A stretch of DNA of 49,944 nt from Hyphomicrobiales bacterium (GTDB taxonomy: Bacteria > Pseudomonadota > Alphaproteobacteria > Rhizobiales > NORP267): NCBI GenBank assembly GCA_030688605.1, contig JAUYJB010000016.1, positions 1-49,944 of the forward strand, written 5' to 3'. Made by a program: the position numbers and the translations under genes. Below, piece after piece: positions 8,402-16,380 of the stretch. The first letter of the stretch is position 1. The number at the start of each line of letters is the position of its first letter. The notes below the pieces were generated by a model that saw nothing but the letters and a program-made list of their open reading frames with translations, was not told where the DNA came from and did no database searches.

Positions 8402-10162
8402 ATGGCGCAAGGTGCAAGCGAGGCCGAACGGCCCATTGGCGCGGAGCAATTCGAGCTGGGATGGGGCAGCGACGTCATTGCCGCCATGCTGCGCCGCCTC
8501 GGCATCGACTATATCGCGCTCAATCCGGGGGCCAGCTATCGCGGGCTGCATGACAGCCTGGTCAACTTCCTCGGCAATCACGACCCGGAAATCCTGGTCG
8601 CCCTGCACGAGGAAAACGCGGTGGCGATCGCCCATGGCTACGCCAAGGTGACCGGACGCGCGATGGCCGTGGCGCTGCACTCCAATGTCGGGCTGATGCA
8701 CGGCTCCATGGCCATCTTCAACGCCTGGTGCGACCGCGTGCCCATGCTCATCCTCGGCGCCACGGGGCCGGTTGATTCGGTCCGCCGCCGGCCATGGATC
8801 GATTGGATCCACACGGCCAAGGACCAGGCGGCGATGATCCGTTCCTTCATCAAGTGGGACGACGAGCCGCGCTCGCCGCAAGCGGCGGTCGAGTCCATCT
8901 TGCGGGCGTGGCAGATCACCCATAGGCCACCGCGCGCCCCGGTCTATCTGTGCCTCGATGTCGGGCTCCAGGAGGACCCGGTCGGGGCCGAGTTCCAGAG
9001 CCCCGATCTGGATCGGTTCGGCCCCGGCGAGGCGCCGGTCCCCTCGGCGGAGAGCCTCGACCGGGCGGCCGATCTGCTCATCGAGGCGCGCCGGCCCTTG
9101 ATTCTGGCCGGCCGCGTCTCCCGCGACCCGGAGGATTGGCAGCGCCGGGTGCGGCTTGTCGAGCTCATCGACGCCCGGGTGCTGACGGATTTGAAGGTTG
9201 CAAGCGCCTTTCCCACCGATCACCCGCTCCACATCGCACCCGCCGATATCCGCCTCCCCGAGCCGGCGCAGGAATGTGTCCGGCAGGCCGACGTGATCCT
9301 CGGCCTCGACTGGGTCGATCCGGGCGGCACCTTCGAAGGGGTGTTCGGCATCTCGTCTGCGCCAGCGACCTTCATCAACTGCACGGTGGATCAGGGCCTG
9401 CATAATGGCTGGTCGATGGACTATTTCGCGCTGCCGGCCGCGGACCTGTCGCTTAACGTCGAGCCGGACATGGCGGTGAAGGCGCTGCTGCCGGAAGTCG
9501 AACGCCGCCTCAAGTCAGGCGGCAAGAAGAAGTCCGATTGGCCTGAAGCCGCGGCAAAAACGGCGGCATCCGGCGCCGGCGGCTCGAACAAGCCGACCTT
9601 TCATGCCATCGGCGCGGCCCTCTCCCGGGCGCTTGCCGGCCGGCCGGCCACCATCGCCAAGCTGCCGCTGCGCTGGCCCGGAGACGCGCTGACCTTCCGC
9701 GGGCCCCTTGACTATCTCGGTGCCGATGGGGGCGGCGGCGTCGGCGCAGGTCCCGGCCTTGCGGTCGGCGCCGCACTGGCGCTTAAGGGGAGCGGGCGCA
9801 TTCCGGTTGCGATCATCGGCGACGGCGACTGCCTGATGGGGCTCACGGCGCTATGGACCGCGCGCAAATACGCCATCCCGCTGTTGGTCGTTGTCGCCAA
9901 CAATCGCGGCTACTTCAATGATGTGCGCCACCAGGATCATGTCGCAAAAGAGAGGGGCCGGCCGGCGGAGAACCGCTGGATCGGCCAGCGGATCGACGGT
10001 CCCGCCCCCGACCTGGCGGCCATCGTCGCGGGCATGGGATGGACCGCCGAGGGGCCCTTGACGGATGTGAGCGAACTGGGAGAGGCGTTCGAGCGCGCCT
10101 TGACTGCGGTCGAAGGGGGCGAATGCCACCTGATCGACGTGCATATCGATCAGGACGGCTAG
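8402..10162 (+). CDS. Thiamine-diphosphate-binding enzyme (acetolactate synthase/benzoylformate decarboxylase superfamily)
   Basis: The 586-residue protein has the three-domain layout of this superfamily. The N-terminal PYR domain holds the catalytic Glu in 'LHEENAVAIAHGYAK' (about residue 70). A central Rossmann-like domain includes 'RRPLILAGR', and the C-terminal PP domain has the ThDP/Mg motif 'GDGDCLMGL' near 473 followed by 'VVANNRGYFND'. Enzymes of this fold perform decarboxylation or carboligation of 2-oxo acids. The exact substrate is not readable, and there is no small regulatory subunit gene beside it as expected for acetolactate synthase. It follows the acyl-CoA synthetase pseudogene by 160 bases and converges on an MFS transporter gene. 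Confidence 0.8.
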   Translation: MAQGASEAERPIGAEQFELGWGSDVIAAMLRRLGIDYIALNPGASYRGLHDSLVNFLGNHDPEILVALHEENAVAIAHGYAKVTGRAMAVALHSNVGLMHGSMAIFNAWCDRVPMLILGATGPVDSVRRRPWIDWIHTAKDQAAMIRSFIKWDDEPRSPQAAVESILRAWQITHRPPRAPVYLCLDVGLQEDPVGAEFQSPDLDRFGPGEAPVPSAESLDRAADLLIEARRPLILAGRVSRDPEDWQRRVRLVELIDARVLTDLKVASAFPTDHPLHIAPADIRLPEPAQECVRQADVILGLDWVDPGGTFEGVFGISSAPATFINCTVDQGLHNGWSMDYFALPAADLSLNVEPDMAVKALLPEVERRLKSGGKKKSDWPEAAAKTAASGAGGSNKPTFHAIGAALSRALAGRPATIAKLPLRWPGDALTFRGPLDYLGADGGGGVGAGPGLAVGAALALKGSGRIPVAIIGDGDCLMGLTALWTARKYAIPLLVVVANNRGYFNDVRHQDHVAKERGRPAENRWIGQRIDGPAPDLAAIVAGMGWTAEGPLTDVSELGEAFERALTAVEGGECHLIDVHIDQDG

Positions 10163-10196
10163 ACTACCGCAGATCCAGCGGCATCAGAGGCAGCGG

Positions 10197-11696
10197 TCAC
10201 GACGGAGCATGGCGCCGGCGGCGCGACCGGCGGCGGCGCAGAATGACAAAGGGAAACACGGCCAGCCCGCGCAGTCCCGCGACCGGGCTCAGGTTGCGTA
10301 TGGTGCGGCGCGCCTCCAGCATCAATTCGTTGAGAACGACCCGCTCCTTGACCTCGCCTTCCTCCCTGACCAACGTCAATCGGTGGATCGAATAAAGGCC
10401 GAGCACGGTGGCGAGCAGGAAAAAGAAGTCCCAATAGCGGAGGCTGAACGCGTCCAAGGCGACCTCCGCCTCCGGGCTCGACCAGCGCACCACCACCGAC
10501 AACTCCTGGGCTGCGAAGAAATCCGCGAACAGCCCGCCGATGATGGGTGCGATGCCCGCAGCCAGGCTGTTGACCACGCTGACCGAGGCCAGATAGGCGG
10601 TGGCGTCGCCGCGCGGGGCAAGTTCGAGCGAGATGTTCGACGAGGCGAGCGTCACGCCGGCTGTGGCGAACCCCATAAGCAGATGGATCGCGATCAGGAG
10701 CGGCACGGTTCCGGCGTGCCTTTCGGGAAGCGTGGTGAAGGTCCAGGCGAATATCGCGAGGATGAAGGCAGGCCCGCACACCGCCAGCACAGACTTGTTG
10801 CTGAACCGGTCCGCGAGCCGCCCGAAGGTCCGTATCACGACCAGGTTCGCGGCCTGGCTGACGACCGTCATCCCGACGACGAAAAACATCCCGAATCCGA
10901 GCCGGGTGAGCATGTAGACGGTGAAGAAGGGTGCTGCGAGGTTGACCGCAAAGTTCCACGAGCCGAGGAACAGGATCAGGCGGCGGAAATTGAGGTCCCG
11001 GAATGGCCGTGCCAGAAGCTCGGCGAGCCGGCGCCGATCTTCGGGCACGGCCATGCGCGGTTCGGGCGTAATCGAAAGATAGTAGAGGCCGAACAGGCCA
11101 GCGACGGCGCCGAGGGCAAAAAGCATGGAATAGACTTGTAGCGCGCCGCCGGCGACCACTTCCGGTCCGGCGTCCACCACGAATGCTCCGGCAAAGCCGA
11201 GGATCGCCGCCAAGGCCGTCGCATAGAAGAGCCGGTTGCCGAAATAGGTCCCGAACCGGTCGTTGGGCACGAGGTCGCGCATCCAGGAGTTCCAGGCGGT
11301 GCCGGCTATGCCGTTGCAGACGACGTGGATCAGAACGCCTCCGATCAAGGCACCAAGCCGCACTTCGGGCGTCGGCAACAGCGGCGCCAGCGCGGTCGCC
11401 AGCAGCACCGTGCGGCCGAACAAGTTGATGGCGACAACAATGGCCTTGCGCGTTCTTGCATGTTCGACCCACAGCAGGGTCGGAATCTGCACCAGGTTGA
11501 CCAGGAAGGGCATGGCCGCGAGGAGACCGATCACCGCATTGTTCGCGCCGAGCGCGAGCGCGAAGCCGACCAGGAACACGCCGCTCGTCAGCGTGCCCAT
11601 GGCCTGACTGCAAAGCCCGTCCCGGAGCATGGCCCGCAGGCCGGCTTCCACCCCCTCCTCACCGATGGCATCGCTGGGGCCAAGCCGTGTGAACAT
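10197..11696 (-). CDS. MFS transporter
   Basis: The 499-residue product has about twelve hydrophobic segments and the A-like cytoplasmic motif 'RTFGRLADRFSNK' near the middle, typical of major facilitator proteins. The C-terminus is unusually basic (ILRRRRSRRRRHAPS). The ATG at 11696 (MFTRLGPSD) is preceded by AGAGG at a suitable distance, so I prefer it to an upstream start at 11720. The long central loop and C-terminal cytoplasmic tail are predicted to lie inside the cell. It converges with the ThDP enzyme gene (34-base gap), and its substrate is unknown. Confidence 0.85.
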   Translation of the reverse strand: MFTRLGPSDAIGEEGVEAGLRAMLRDGLCSQAMGTLTSGVFLVGFALALGANNAVIGLLAAMPFLVNLVQIPTLLWVEHARTRKAIVVAINLFGRTVLLATALAPLLPTPEVRLGALIGGVLIHVVCNGIAGTAWNSWMRDLVPNDRFGTYFGNRLFYATALAAILGFAGAFVVDAGPEVVAGGALQVYSMLFALGAVAGLFGLYYLSITPEPRMAVPEDRRRLAELLARPFRDLNFRRLILFLGSWNFAVNLAAPFFTVYMLTRLGFGMFFVVGMTVVSQAANLVVIRTFGRLADRFSNKSVLAVCGPAFILAIFAWTFTTLPERHAGTVPLLIAIHLLMGFATAGVTLASSNISLELAPRGDATAYLASVSVVNSLAAGIAPIIGGLFADFFAAQELSVVVRWSSPEAEVALDAFSLRYWDFFFLLATVLGLYSIHRLTLVREEGEVKERVVLNELMLEARRTIRNLSPVAGLRGLAVFPFVILRRRRSRRRRHAPS

Positions 11697-12068
11697 CGTT
11701 GTGCCTCTATGCTGGGGCAACTGCCGCCGTAATCAGGCAAGGCGGCATGACGCGCGTTCAACCGGGTGGCGGCTGATTGGGAAACGGTCGCTTGTCAGTC
11801 GACGGTGTGGCCCGCAGCCCGAAGCCGAAGGCGTAGGGCGGCGGAGCAGCCAGTCTGGTGCCAGTCAATCTCATGCGTCATTTGCCAAATCTACGGGAGA
11901 ATTCAGTGAAATTCTGCAAAAATTGGCGCCGGCAGCATCACTTGCCGCCCGCCAATTATGGCACAACCCTGGTGAAACAGGCCGACAGAGCTGACCAGGC
12001 TTTCTGCCGGCGCGGGAACCAAACGGCGCGACGCGCGTTAGAAGCTCGGACAACGTCAGGAAAGCGAT
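11697..12068 (+). other. Intergenic region of 372 bp with an EcfG-like promoter at its right end
   Basis: Apart from the promoter motif at 12015-12039, I see no gene, RNA or repeat here. Confidence 0.5.
12015..12039 (+). promoter_or_regulatory. EcfG-type general stress response promoter motif
   Basis: GGAAC at 12015-12019 and CGTT at 12036-12039 are separated by 16 bases. This matches the alphaproteobacterial EcfG consensus (GGAAC-N16/17-CGTT). The start codon of the DUF1328 gene lies 30 bases downstream. Confidence 0.65.
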
Positions 12069-12239
12069 ATGCTGGGTTGGGCCTTAACATTCCTCATCAT
12101 AGCCATCATCGCGGCCGCACTCGGCTTTACCGGAATTGCCGGGGCTTCAGCCTGGATCGCACAGCTCCTATTCGTGATTTTCCTCATTGCGCTCATCGTG
12201 TCGGCGGTTCTGCACCTCATGCAACGCGCCGCTCGGTGA
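12069..12239 (+). CDS. DUF1328 (UPF0391) small membrane protein
   Basis: This 56-residue protein starts with '[20 protein letters not shown]' and continues with '[17 protein letters not shown]', giving two membrane segments and almost no loops. This is the standard shape and length of the UPF0391/DUF1328 family (YtjA-like), whose members are stress- or stationary-phase-induced small inner-membrane proteins of unknown role. An AGGA ribosome site precedes the ATG. The EcfG-like promoter just upstream supports expression under general stress. It is the first gene of a group of small stress-type proteins. Confidence 0.88.
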   Translation: MLGWALTFLIIAIIAAALGFTGIAGASAWIAQLLFVIFLIALIVSAVLHLMQRAAR

Positions 12240-12510
12240 ACCACTGCCCCGACCGGCGTATCCCCCCTGCGCCGGTTGGGGCACCTCCTCCGCCGCGTCG
12301 CTCTGACGGCGATGAAACAACCGGCCAGTGGTTGCAGCGATGTCGCGGTCGGATGACGTCCGGCATGCGCGGGTTGCTGCCCTCATGCTCGAAACATCAG
12401 CTGGTCCTAGTTCTCGAGAATGACAGGGCACCGATACGCCAGACCAACACCGCTTCTTGGCGAAGCTTCGAACCGGCGGCTCGCCGCTTGTCTCCACGAC
12501 TCACCCATGT

Positions 12511-12780
12511 TCAGCAGCGATAGTCGTAGCGCTGGCCGTACCGATCGTAAGTAGTGCAGTAACGGGGTTCGTTCGCCGCAGCGATGGCTGCGCCGGTACC
12601 TGCGCCGATGGCGGCACCCGCCACCGTTGATTCGGTGTTGCCGCCGATCGCCTGGCCGATACCGGCTCCGGCAGCGCCGCCCACCAGTGCGCCGCTGGTG
12701 ATCCGAGCGCCCGGCGTATGGTTACATGCGGCCAGTAACAATCCGAGACTGGCAACACCCGCGATAGCTAGTTTTTTCAT
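12511..12780 (-). CDS. Glycine-zipper lipoprotein
   Basis: The 89-residue product begins with a lipoprotein signal peptide (MKKLAIAGVASLGLLLAAC, lipobox LAAC, Cys at about residue 19). It continues with glycine-zipper repeats (GALVGGAAGAGIGQAIGG and GAAIGAGTGAAIAAA) and a short C-terminal tail containing two cysteines and several tyrosines. Such proteins are predicted to insert in the outer membrane. I chose the ATG at 12780 because GGAGG lies six bases upstream. An ATG at 12819 would put 13 charged residues before the signal peptide. It is transcribed away from csbD. Confidence 0.82.
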   Translation of the reverse strand: MKKLAIAGVASLGLLLAACNHTPGARITSGALVGGAAGAGIGQAIGGNTESTVAGAAIGAGTGAAIAAANEPRYCTTYDRYGQRYDYRC

Positions 12781-12841
12781 GATCGCCTCCGTTTCTTCGT
12801 CATTATCCTCGGTCTTCATGAGCAGGATTTCTTACGGTTCT

Positions 12842-12866
12842 AACCCGCGTTGCGGCAGATAGTTCC
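12842..12866 (-). promoter_or_regulatory. Imperfect EcfG-like motif before the glycine-zipper lipoprotein
   Basis: On the minus strand GGAAC (12866-12862) is followed after 16 bases by GGTT (12845-12842). The -35 element matches the EcfG consensus but the -10 element differs at its first base, so this is a weak candidate. Confidence 0.3.
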
Positions 12867-12982
12867 ATCGACGGCAACGGTCTGATGCCTTCGGCGCCCT
12901 TTGGTTTGCTCTTCTCGGCGGAATGGGCGTGCGCCGTTCTTGCGGAACCTTTCACTCACCGTTCGCCGCGGCGGGTAGGACT

Positions 12983-13008
12983 GGAACCAAGGCAGGTTTT
13001 GCGGCGTT
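12983..13008 (+). promoter_or_regulatory. EcfG-type general stress response promoter motif before csbD
   Basis: GGAAC at 12983-12987 is followed after 17 bases by CGTT at 13005-13008, which is 38 bases before the csbD start codon. Both elements match the EcfG consensus. Confidence 0.68.
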
Positions 13009-13046
13009 GCTGATCCACATAATCCACCCAACTCGGAGGTAAGGAC

Positions 13047-13244
13047 ATGAATTGGGACCAAATCAAAGGCAACTGGAAACAGCTCAAGGGCAAGGCCAAG
13101 CAGGAATGGGGCAGGCTCACCGACAACGAACTTGAGGTCATTGAAGGCCATCGCGACGAACTCGTCGGCAAAGTCGAAGAGCGCTACGGCCTGGCGCGCG
13201 AGGAGGCCGAAAGGCGCGTCGACGAATGGCACGCACGGTTGTGA
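13047..13244 (+). CDS. CsbD family stress protein
   Basis: The 65-residue hydrophilic protein starts 'MNWDQIKGNWKQLKGKAKQ' and continues with 'WGRLTDNELEVIEGHRDEL', the hallmark of the CsbD family (PF05532). It is predicted to be all-helical and cytoplasmic. In many bacteria csbD-like genes belong to the general stress regulon, and an EcfG-like promoter lies upstream here. A strong GGAGGT ribosome site precedes the ATG. A GC-rich hairpin follows the stop codon. Confidence 0.9.
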   Translation: MNWDQIKGNWKQLKGKAKQEWGRLTDNELEVIEGHRDELVGKVEERYGLAREEAERRVDEWHARL

Positions 13245-13253
13245 TGCGGCACC

Positions 13254-13276
13254 GCGGGGCGGCCGATCCGCCCCGC
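13254..13276 (+). terminator. Hairpin after csbD
   Basis: A perfect 9-bp stem (13254-13262 with 13268-13276) encloses a five-base loop, ten bases after the csbD stop. The downstream sequence is only moderately T-rich, so it may be a weak terminator. Confidence 0.55.
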
Positions 13277-13315
13277 GCATTCTTTCCGATCCCCTGTCCG
13301 CGAGGGAGCTGAAGC

Positions 13316-13474
13316 TTGAGTGTCGGCACAATTCTTCTCGTCATCTTGATCCTGATCCTTGTCGGGGCGATTCCCGCCTGGCCGTACAGCCGCGCCTGAG
13401 GATATCGGCCATCCGGTATCGTCGGTGTGCTGCTTATCGTTCTCATCATTGCGCTCCTGGCCGGCGCTATCTGA
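13316..13474 (+). pseudogene. DUF3309 small membrane protein, interrupted by TGA at 13397-13399
   Basis: The frame begins at a TTG with GGGAG upstream and reads 'MSVGTILLVILILILVGAIP' then 'AWPYSRA', a stop, and 'GYRPSGIVGVLLIVLIIALL' to a second stop at 13472. This is the DUF3309 family, in which the motif is 'WPYSRxWGY'. The TGA sits exactly where the conserved Trp is expected, so one G to A change explains it. Intact members are about 52 residues with two membrane segments, which matches the length here if the TGA is ignored. TGA is used as a normal stop elsewhere in the window, so recoding is unlikely. Confidence 0.75.
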
Positions 13475-13537
13475 TTGCCTGAGGAAAGCTCCGGCGACCG
13501 GGGCGGGCGCCTCGGCCACGCGACGCACATCGTCGAC

Positions 13538-13723
13538 ATGACGGACGAAACCAGGCGCGCTTCCTATTCCGCGCCGAGCAACACCATCATCGGCGTGGTG
13601 CTTATTGGCGGCGGCCTGTTCAGCCGTCTGGCGCGGTCCTTCGGCATCGGCGCGGTGCTCCTCGCCGTCGCCGCCATGTGCCTCGCCGCGGCGGTATCGG
13701 CGCAGGGGCACGAGGAGGTTTAG
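13538..13723 (+). CDS. Hypothetical small membrane protein
   Basis: A frame of 61 residues starts 'MTDETRRASYSAPSNTIIG' and contains two hydrophobic stretches separated by 'SRLARSFG', ending with an Ala-rich segment and 'QGHEEV'. I do not recognise a family. The ribosome site is weak. An in-frame TTG at 13475, directly after the DUF3309 stop, would add 21 residues. The small size and membrane nature fit its stress-type neighbours, but the call rests only on the open frame. Confidence 0.4.
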   Translation: MTDETRRASYSAPSNTIIGVVLIGGGLFSRLARSFGIGAVLLAVAAMCLAAAVSAQGHEEV

Positions 13724-13769
13724 TGAACCGGGGTCGGCAAGACCGATAGGGGAGAGAAAGAAGTGCACC

Positions 13770-14273
13770 ATGGCGAGAATGAAACAGGTCGCGAAGAAAC
13801 GGAAGGTCAGCGACATCGACAAGGACGACGTCCCTCGGCCGCAGAAGGGCCTCACCGATAAGGAGGAGCGCACCGTCGAAGAGACGCTGCCGATGCGCGC
13901 CGCCGTCATCTACGAGATCATCCGCGTCGAGGGCGAGGGCGAGCTTGCCCGCAAGGCGCAAGCGCTGTGGTGGTCGGACGTCGCCGCCGGCTGGCTCATT
14001 GCCGCGCTGGTCTGGATGCTGCCTTCCACCAAGGAGGCGGAGTTTCTGGTGATCACCTTCCTGACCTATCTGATTGCGCTCGGCGGCTTCACCCATGTGA
14101 TCGCCGGCTCGGCGGAAGCATTCTACGGCTGGTTGACCGGCGTGAGTTCAATCTTCGTGGCGGTCTCCATCTTTCTGGTGCCCACGCTGGCCGGCAATGT
14201 GATCGGGGGCACGGTGCCGTTCGCGGTTCTCAGCTATGCCCAGGTGCGCCAAGAGATCCAGTCCGACAAATAA
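13770..14273 (+). CDS. Formate/nitrite transporter (FNT) family homologue with a large internal deletion
   Basis: The 167-residue product opens with the N-terminus of the YfdC-type FNT family ('AAVIYEIIRVEGEGELAR' and 'ALWWSDVAAG'). It then passes directly into the second half of the family: 'GWLIAALVWMLP', 'FTHVIAGSAEAF', 'LVPTLAGNVIGGTVPFA'. Full members are near 280-300 residues with six membrane helices. About 120 residues (roughly the first three helices) are missing between 'VAAG' and 'WLIA', near base 13990, yet the frame is preserved. FNT channels are pentamers that need all helices, so transport activity is doubtful. The ATG at 13770 has a purine-rich leader, and an ATG at 13779 is possible. 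Confidence 0.75.
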   Translation: MARMKQVAKKRKVSDIDKDDVPRPQKGLTDKEERTVEETLPMRAAVIYEIIRVEGEGELARKAQALWWSDVAAGWLIAALVWMLPSTKEAEFLVITFLTYLIALGGFTHVIAGSAEAFYGWLTGVSSIFVAVSIFLVPTLAGNVIGGTVPFAVLSYAQVRQEIQSDK

Positions 14274-14353
14274 AGGATGGAACCGATCCGTTCCTGGCGT
14301 TGTCAGGCGCGAGAGGACCAGTACCGCCTCCAATCTGGTGCCACAGACCAGAG

Positions 14354-14378
14354 GGAACTAAGCGGAGGCAGAGGTGTT
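14354..14378 (+). promoter_or_regulatory. Near-match EcfG-like motif before the superoxide dismutase gene
   Basis: GGAAC (14354-14358) is followed after 16 bases by TGTT (14375-14378), 83 bases upstream of the start codon. The -10 element has one mismatch to CGTT. Confidence 0.35.
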
Positions 14379-14461
14379 GATACCGCAACAGCGGTCTTGC
14401 ACGGAGCACCGAGCCCGCAGCCACCCGTTCATTACAGGTATCAAACCAGAGGTATTTCCGA

Positions 14462-15064
14462 ATGACGACGTTTCGTTTGCCCGATCTTCCGTATGCCCAT
14501 GACGCCCTCGATCCCCATATGTCGGGCGAGGCACTGGAATTTCACCGCGACAAGCATCACCGAACATATGTGGACAAGACCAACGCGCAGCTGAAGGACT
14601 CTTCAGTCACCGGCGATTCGCTGGAGGAGATTGTCGAGGCCGCTCTTGGCGAGGACGACAATCTTTTCAACAGCGCCGCGCAGCATTGCGACCATGAGCT
14701 ATTTTGGAAATGGATGACGCCGAATGGCGGCGGCGCGGTTCCGGGCGAACTCAAGCGGCTTATTTTCGAGGCGTTCGGGTCGGTCGACGACTTCAGGAAG
14801 CAATCTATCGAAAAGGGCACCTCCCAGTTCGGTTCGGGCTGGGTCTGGCTCGCCATTGGCGATAGCGGCCTGGAGGTGATGAAGTCGCCGAACGGCGAGA
14901 ACCCGCTCGTTCATTATGCCAGGCCCGTCCTCGGATGCGATGTCTGGGAGCATTCCTACTACCTCGACCACCGGAATGACCGCGGTGTATATCTCGCCGC
15001 ATTTCCCGATCACCTCATCAATTGGGAGTTCGTGGCGGAGCTCCTCGGCGAGAAGGTGTCATAA
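14462..15064 (+). CDS. Fe/Mn superoxide dismutase
   Basis: The 200-residue protein has the four metal ligands of the Fe/Mn family in the usual places: His28 ('FHRDKHH'), His78 ('CDHELFW'), Asp160 and His164 ('DVWEHSYYLDH'). The core 'GTSQFGSGWVWLA' is also standard. It converts superoxide to hydrogen peroxide and oxygen, most likely in the cytoplasm since no signal peptide is present. Near His78 the usual Asn-His pair is Asp-His. Metal preference cannot be decided by eye. It closes the stress-type gene group, and a weak EcfG-like motif lies upstream. Confidence 0.9.
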   Translation: MTTFRLPDLPYAHDALDPHMSGEALEFHRDKHHRTYVDKTNAQLKDSSVTGDSLEEIVEAALGEDDNLFNSAAQHCDHELFWKWMTPNGGGAVPGELKRLIFEAFGSVDDFRKQSIEKGTSQFGSGWVWLAIGDSGLEVMKSPNGENPLVHYARPVLGCDVWEHSYYLDHRNDRGVYLAAFPDHLINWEFVAELLGEKVS

Positions 15065-15248
15065 GCAACGGCGCAGGCCCTCGTCGCTCAATGCGCGCCG
15101 GGCCTGATGTCGCGCCCGACATGGCACGGTGACCGGACGGGCTACGCGCGGCGGCAGAGGCTTGCGGTCGGTTTGGGCCACGCGAGCCCGCCGAACGACA
15201 ACAAGCAGCGACGCGCGCGCCAGATCAACCAGGCTACAGGAGCGCCGT

Positions 15249-15524
15249 ATGGAAAGAGTACTGAGAATACTATGCTGGCCCCTTCTCGCTCTCGATGAGG
15301 CGGGGGATAGGTTCGGCCATTCGCGTTCTTGCGTCTGGTTCTTTATCTGGGGTGCTATGGGATTAACGGTCGTGCCGAGTTTATCTCTAGCGGTCTTGAT
15401 GAAGGACCCGCAGGCTAATCTGTTTGCACTCGCTTTCGTGGCTGTAACGATGCATATCGTTGGTGGCATTATTTTTGAAGTGCTTACGCTTCTTTTTTAC
15501 GGCCGCCCAATTCTGAGAAAATAA
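15249..15524 (+). CDS. Hypothetical small membrane protein
   Basis: A 91-residue frame starts 'MERVLRILCWPLLALDEAG' with a CAGGAG ribosome site six bases before the ATG. Two hydrophobic helices are evident ('WFFIWGAMGLTVVPSLSLAVL' type segment near 30-50 and 'LAFVAVTMHIVGG' onward near 60-85), separated by a short polar loop. I recognise no family. The second half is less GC-rich than its neighbours and the gene directly precedes an IS1380 remnant, so it may be recently acquired. Confidence 0.6.
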   Translation: MERVLRILCWPLLALDEAGDRFGHSRSCVWFFIWGAMGLTVVPSLSLAVLMKDPQANLFALAFVAVTMHIVGGIIFEVLTLLFYGRPILRK

Positions 15525-15600
15525 GACAAATATCTCGGTGCCACCAAGTGCGGCGGCTTGTTCACTCCCAAGGTTGACTTCGGGTAGCTCGCCGCAATCT

Positions 15601-16215
15601 TCAATCTTGAACCGCCCCGTCGGTCGCCCTCCCATCGAAGTCCGGCGGTACTACGCCAGCTTCTGCTACTAGGCGCAAAGCGGGAAGACGCCGCGCCGGG
15701 CGGTCGCCACGGTCGAGCGGCACCCCGGAGAGCTTTATCCTCGCGTCGGTTTCATCGTTACCAACCTGTCGCGCCCGGCGGAGCGGGTTGTCGCCTTCCA
15801 CATTCATCGTGGCACGGCGGAGCAATGAATCAAGGAAGGCAAGAACGCGATGAAGTGGACGCGGCTGTCATGCTGCTCGTTCGCCGCCAATGCCGTCCGG
15901 CTTCAGCTTCATGCGCTGGCCCACAATCTCGCCGACTTCATGCGGACTCCGACTTTGCCCGAGGCAATCGCGCACTGGTCGCTGACCAGCCTCCGGGAGA
16001 CGCTCGTGAAGATCGGCGCCAAGATCGTCACGCGTGCCCGGTACCTTACGTTCCGGATGGCCGAGGTCGCGGTGCCAAGGGATCTGTTCAGCGAACTCCT
16101 GCGGCTCATCGCGGAATTGCAGCCGCTGCCTACGCCGGCACCAGCGCGAGGCGTTCGACGGCCATTCCTACGCAGAGAAACGACGCGAGAGGTGCGTCTT
16201 GTTAACGGAAAATAG
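15601..16215 (+). pseudogene. IS1380 family transposase, C-terminal remnant with two in-frame stops
   Basis: The translation shows the conserved C-terminal half of IS1380 transposases: 'NRPVGRPPIEVRRYYASF', 'ERHPGELYPRVGFIVTNL', 'IKEGKNAMKWTRLSC', 'NAVRLQLHALAHN' and 'HWSLTSLRETLVKIGAK'. The frame holds a TAG at 15670-15672 where the family has Gln ('YQAQS'), and a TGA at 15826-15828 where the family has Trp ('EQWIKEGK'). The N-terminal half and the element's ends were not found. It is a dead insertion sequence. It lies between the stress-type island and the cytochrome/GMC operon. Confidence 0.82.
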
Positions 16216-16380
16216 AGCCGTCAGTGGCCGGGCATAGCCATGGTTGACAGTCGCGGCAACATCGGCGTCTCCTATCGTAATCCAGATTGCCGCAGGGAGC
16301 CCAAATGGCTACTCTGACGCTCGGAACTGGGGCCAATATGGGGAATGTCGGATCAGAGATACTCGCGGGGATGGGAGGCG

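Noticed and set aside
10209-11141. A 310-codon open frame antisense to the MFS gene
   Set aside because: Composition typical of a shadow frame; the MFS frame has clear membrane segments and motifs.
11858-12523. A 221-codon open frame across the DUF1328 gene
   Set aside because: Its Arg/His-rich translation matches nothing and overlaps the well-supported DUF1328 gene in another frame.
5557-13474. Use of TAG or TGA as sense codons (genetic code change or suppression)
   Set aside because: Many intact genes here end in TGA or TAG at the expected length (for example 2372, 26055 and 27533), so the standard code applies. The in-frame stops look like mutations.
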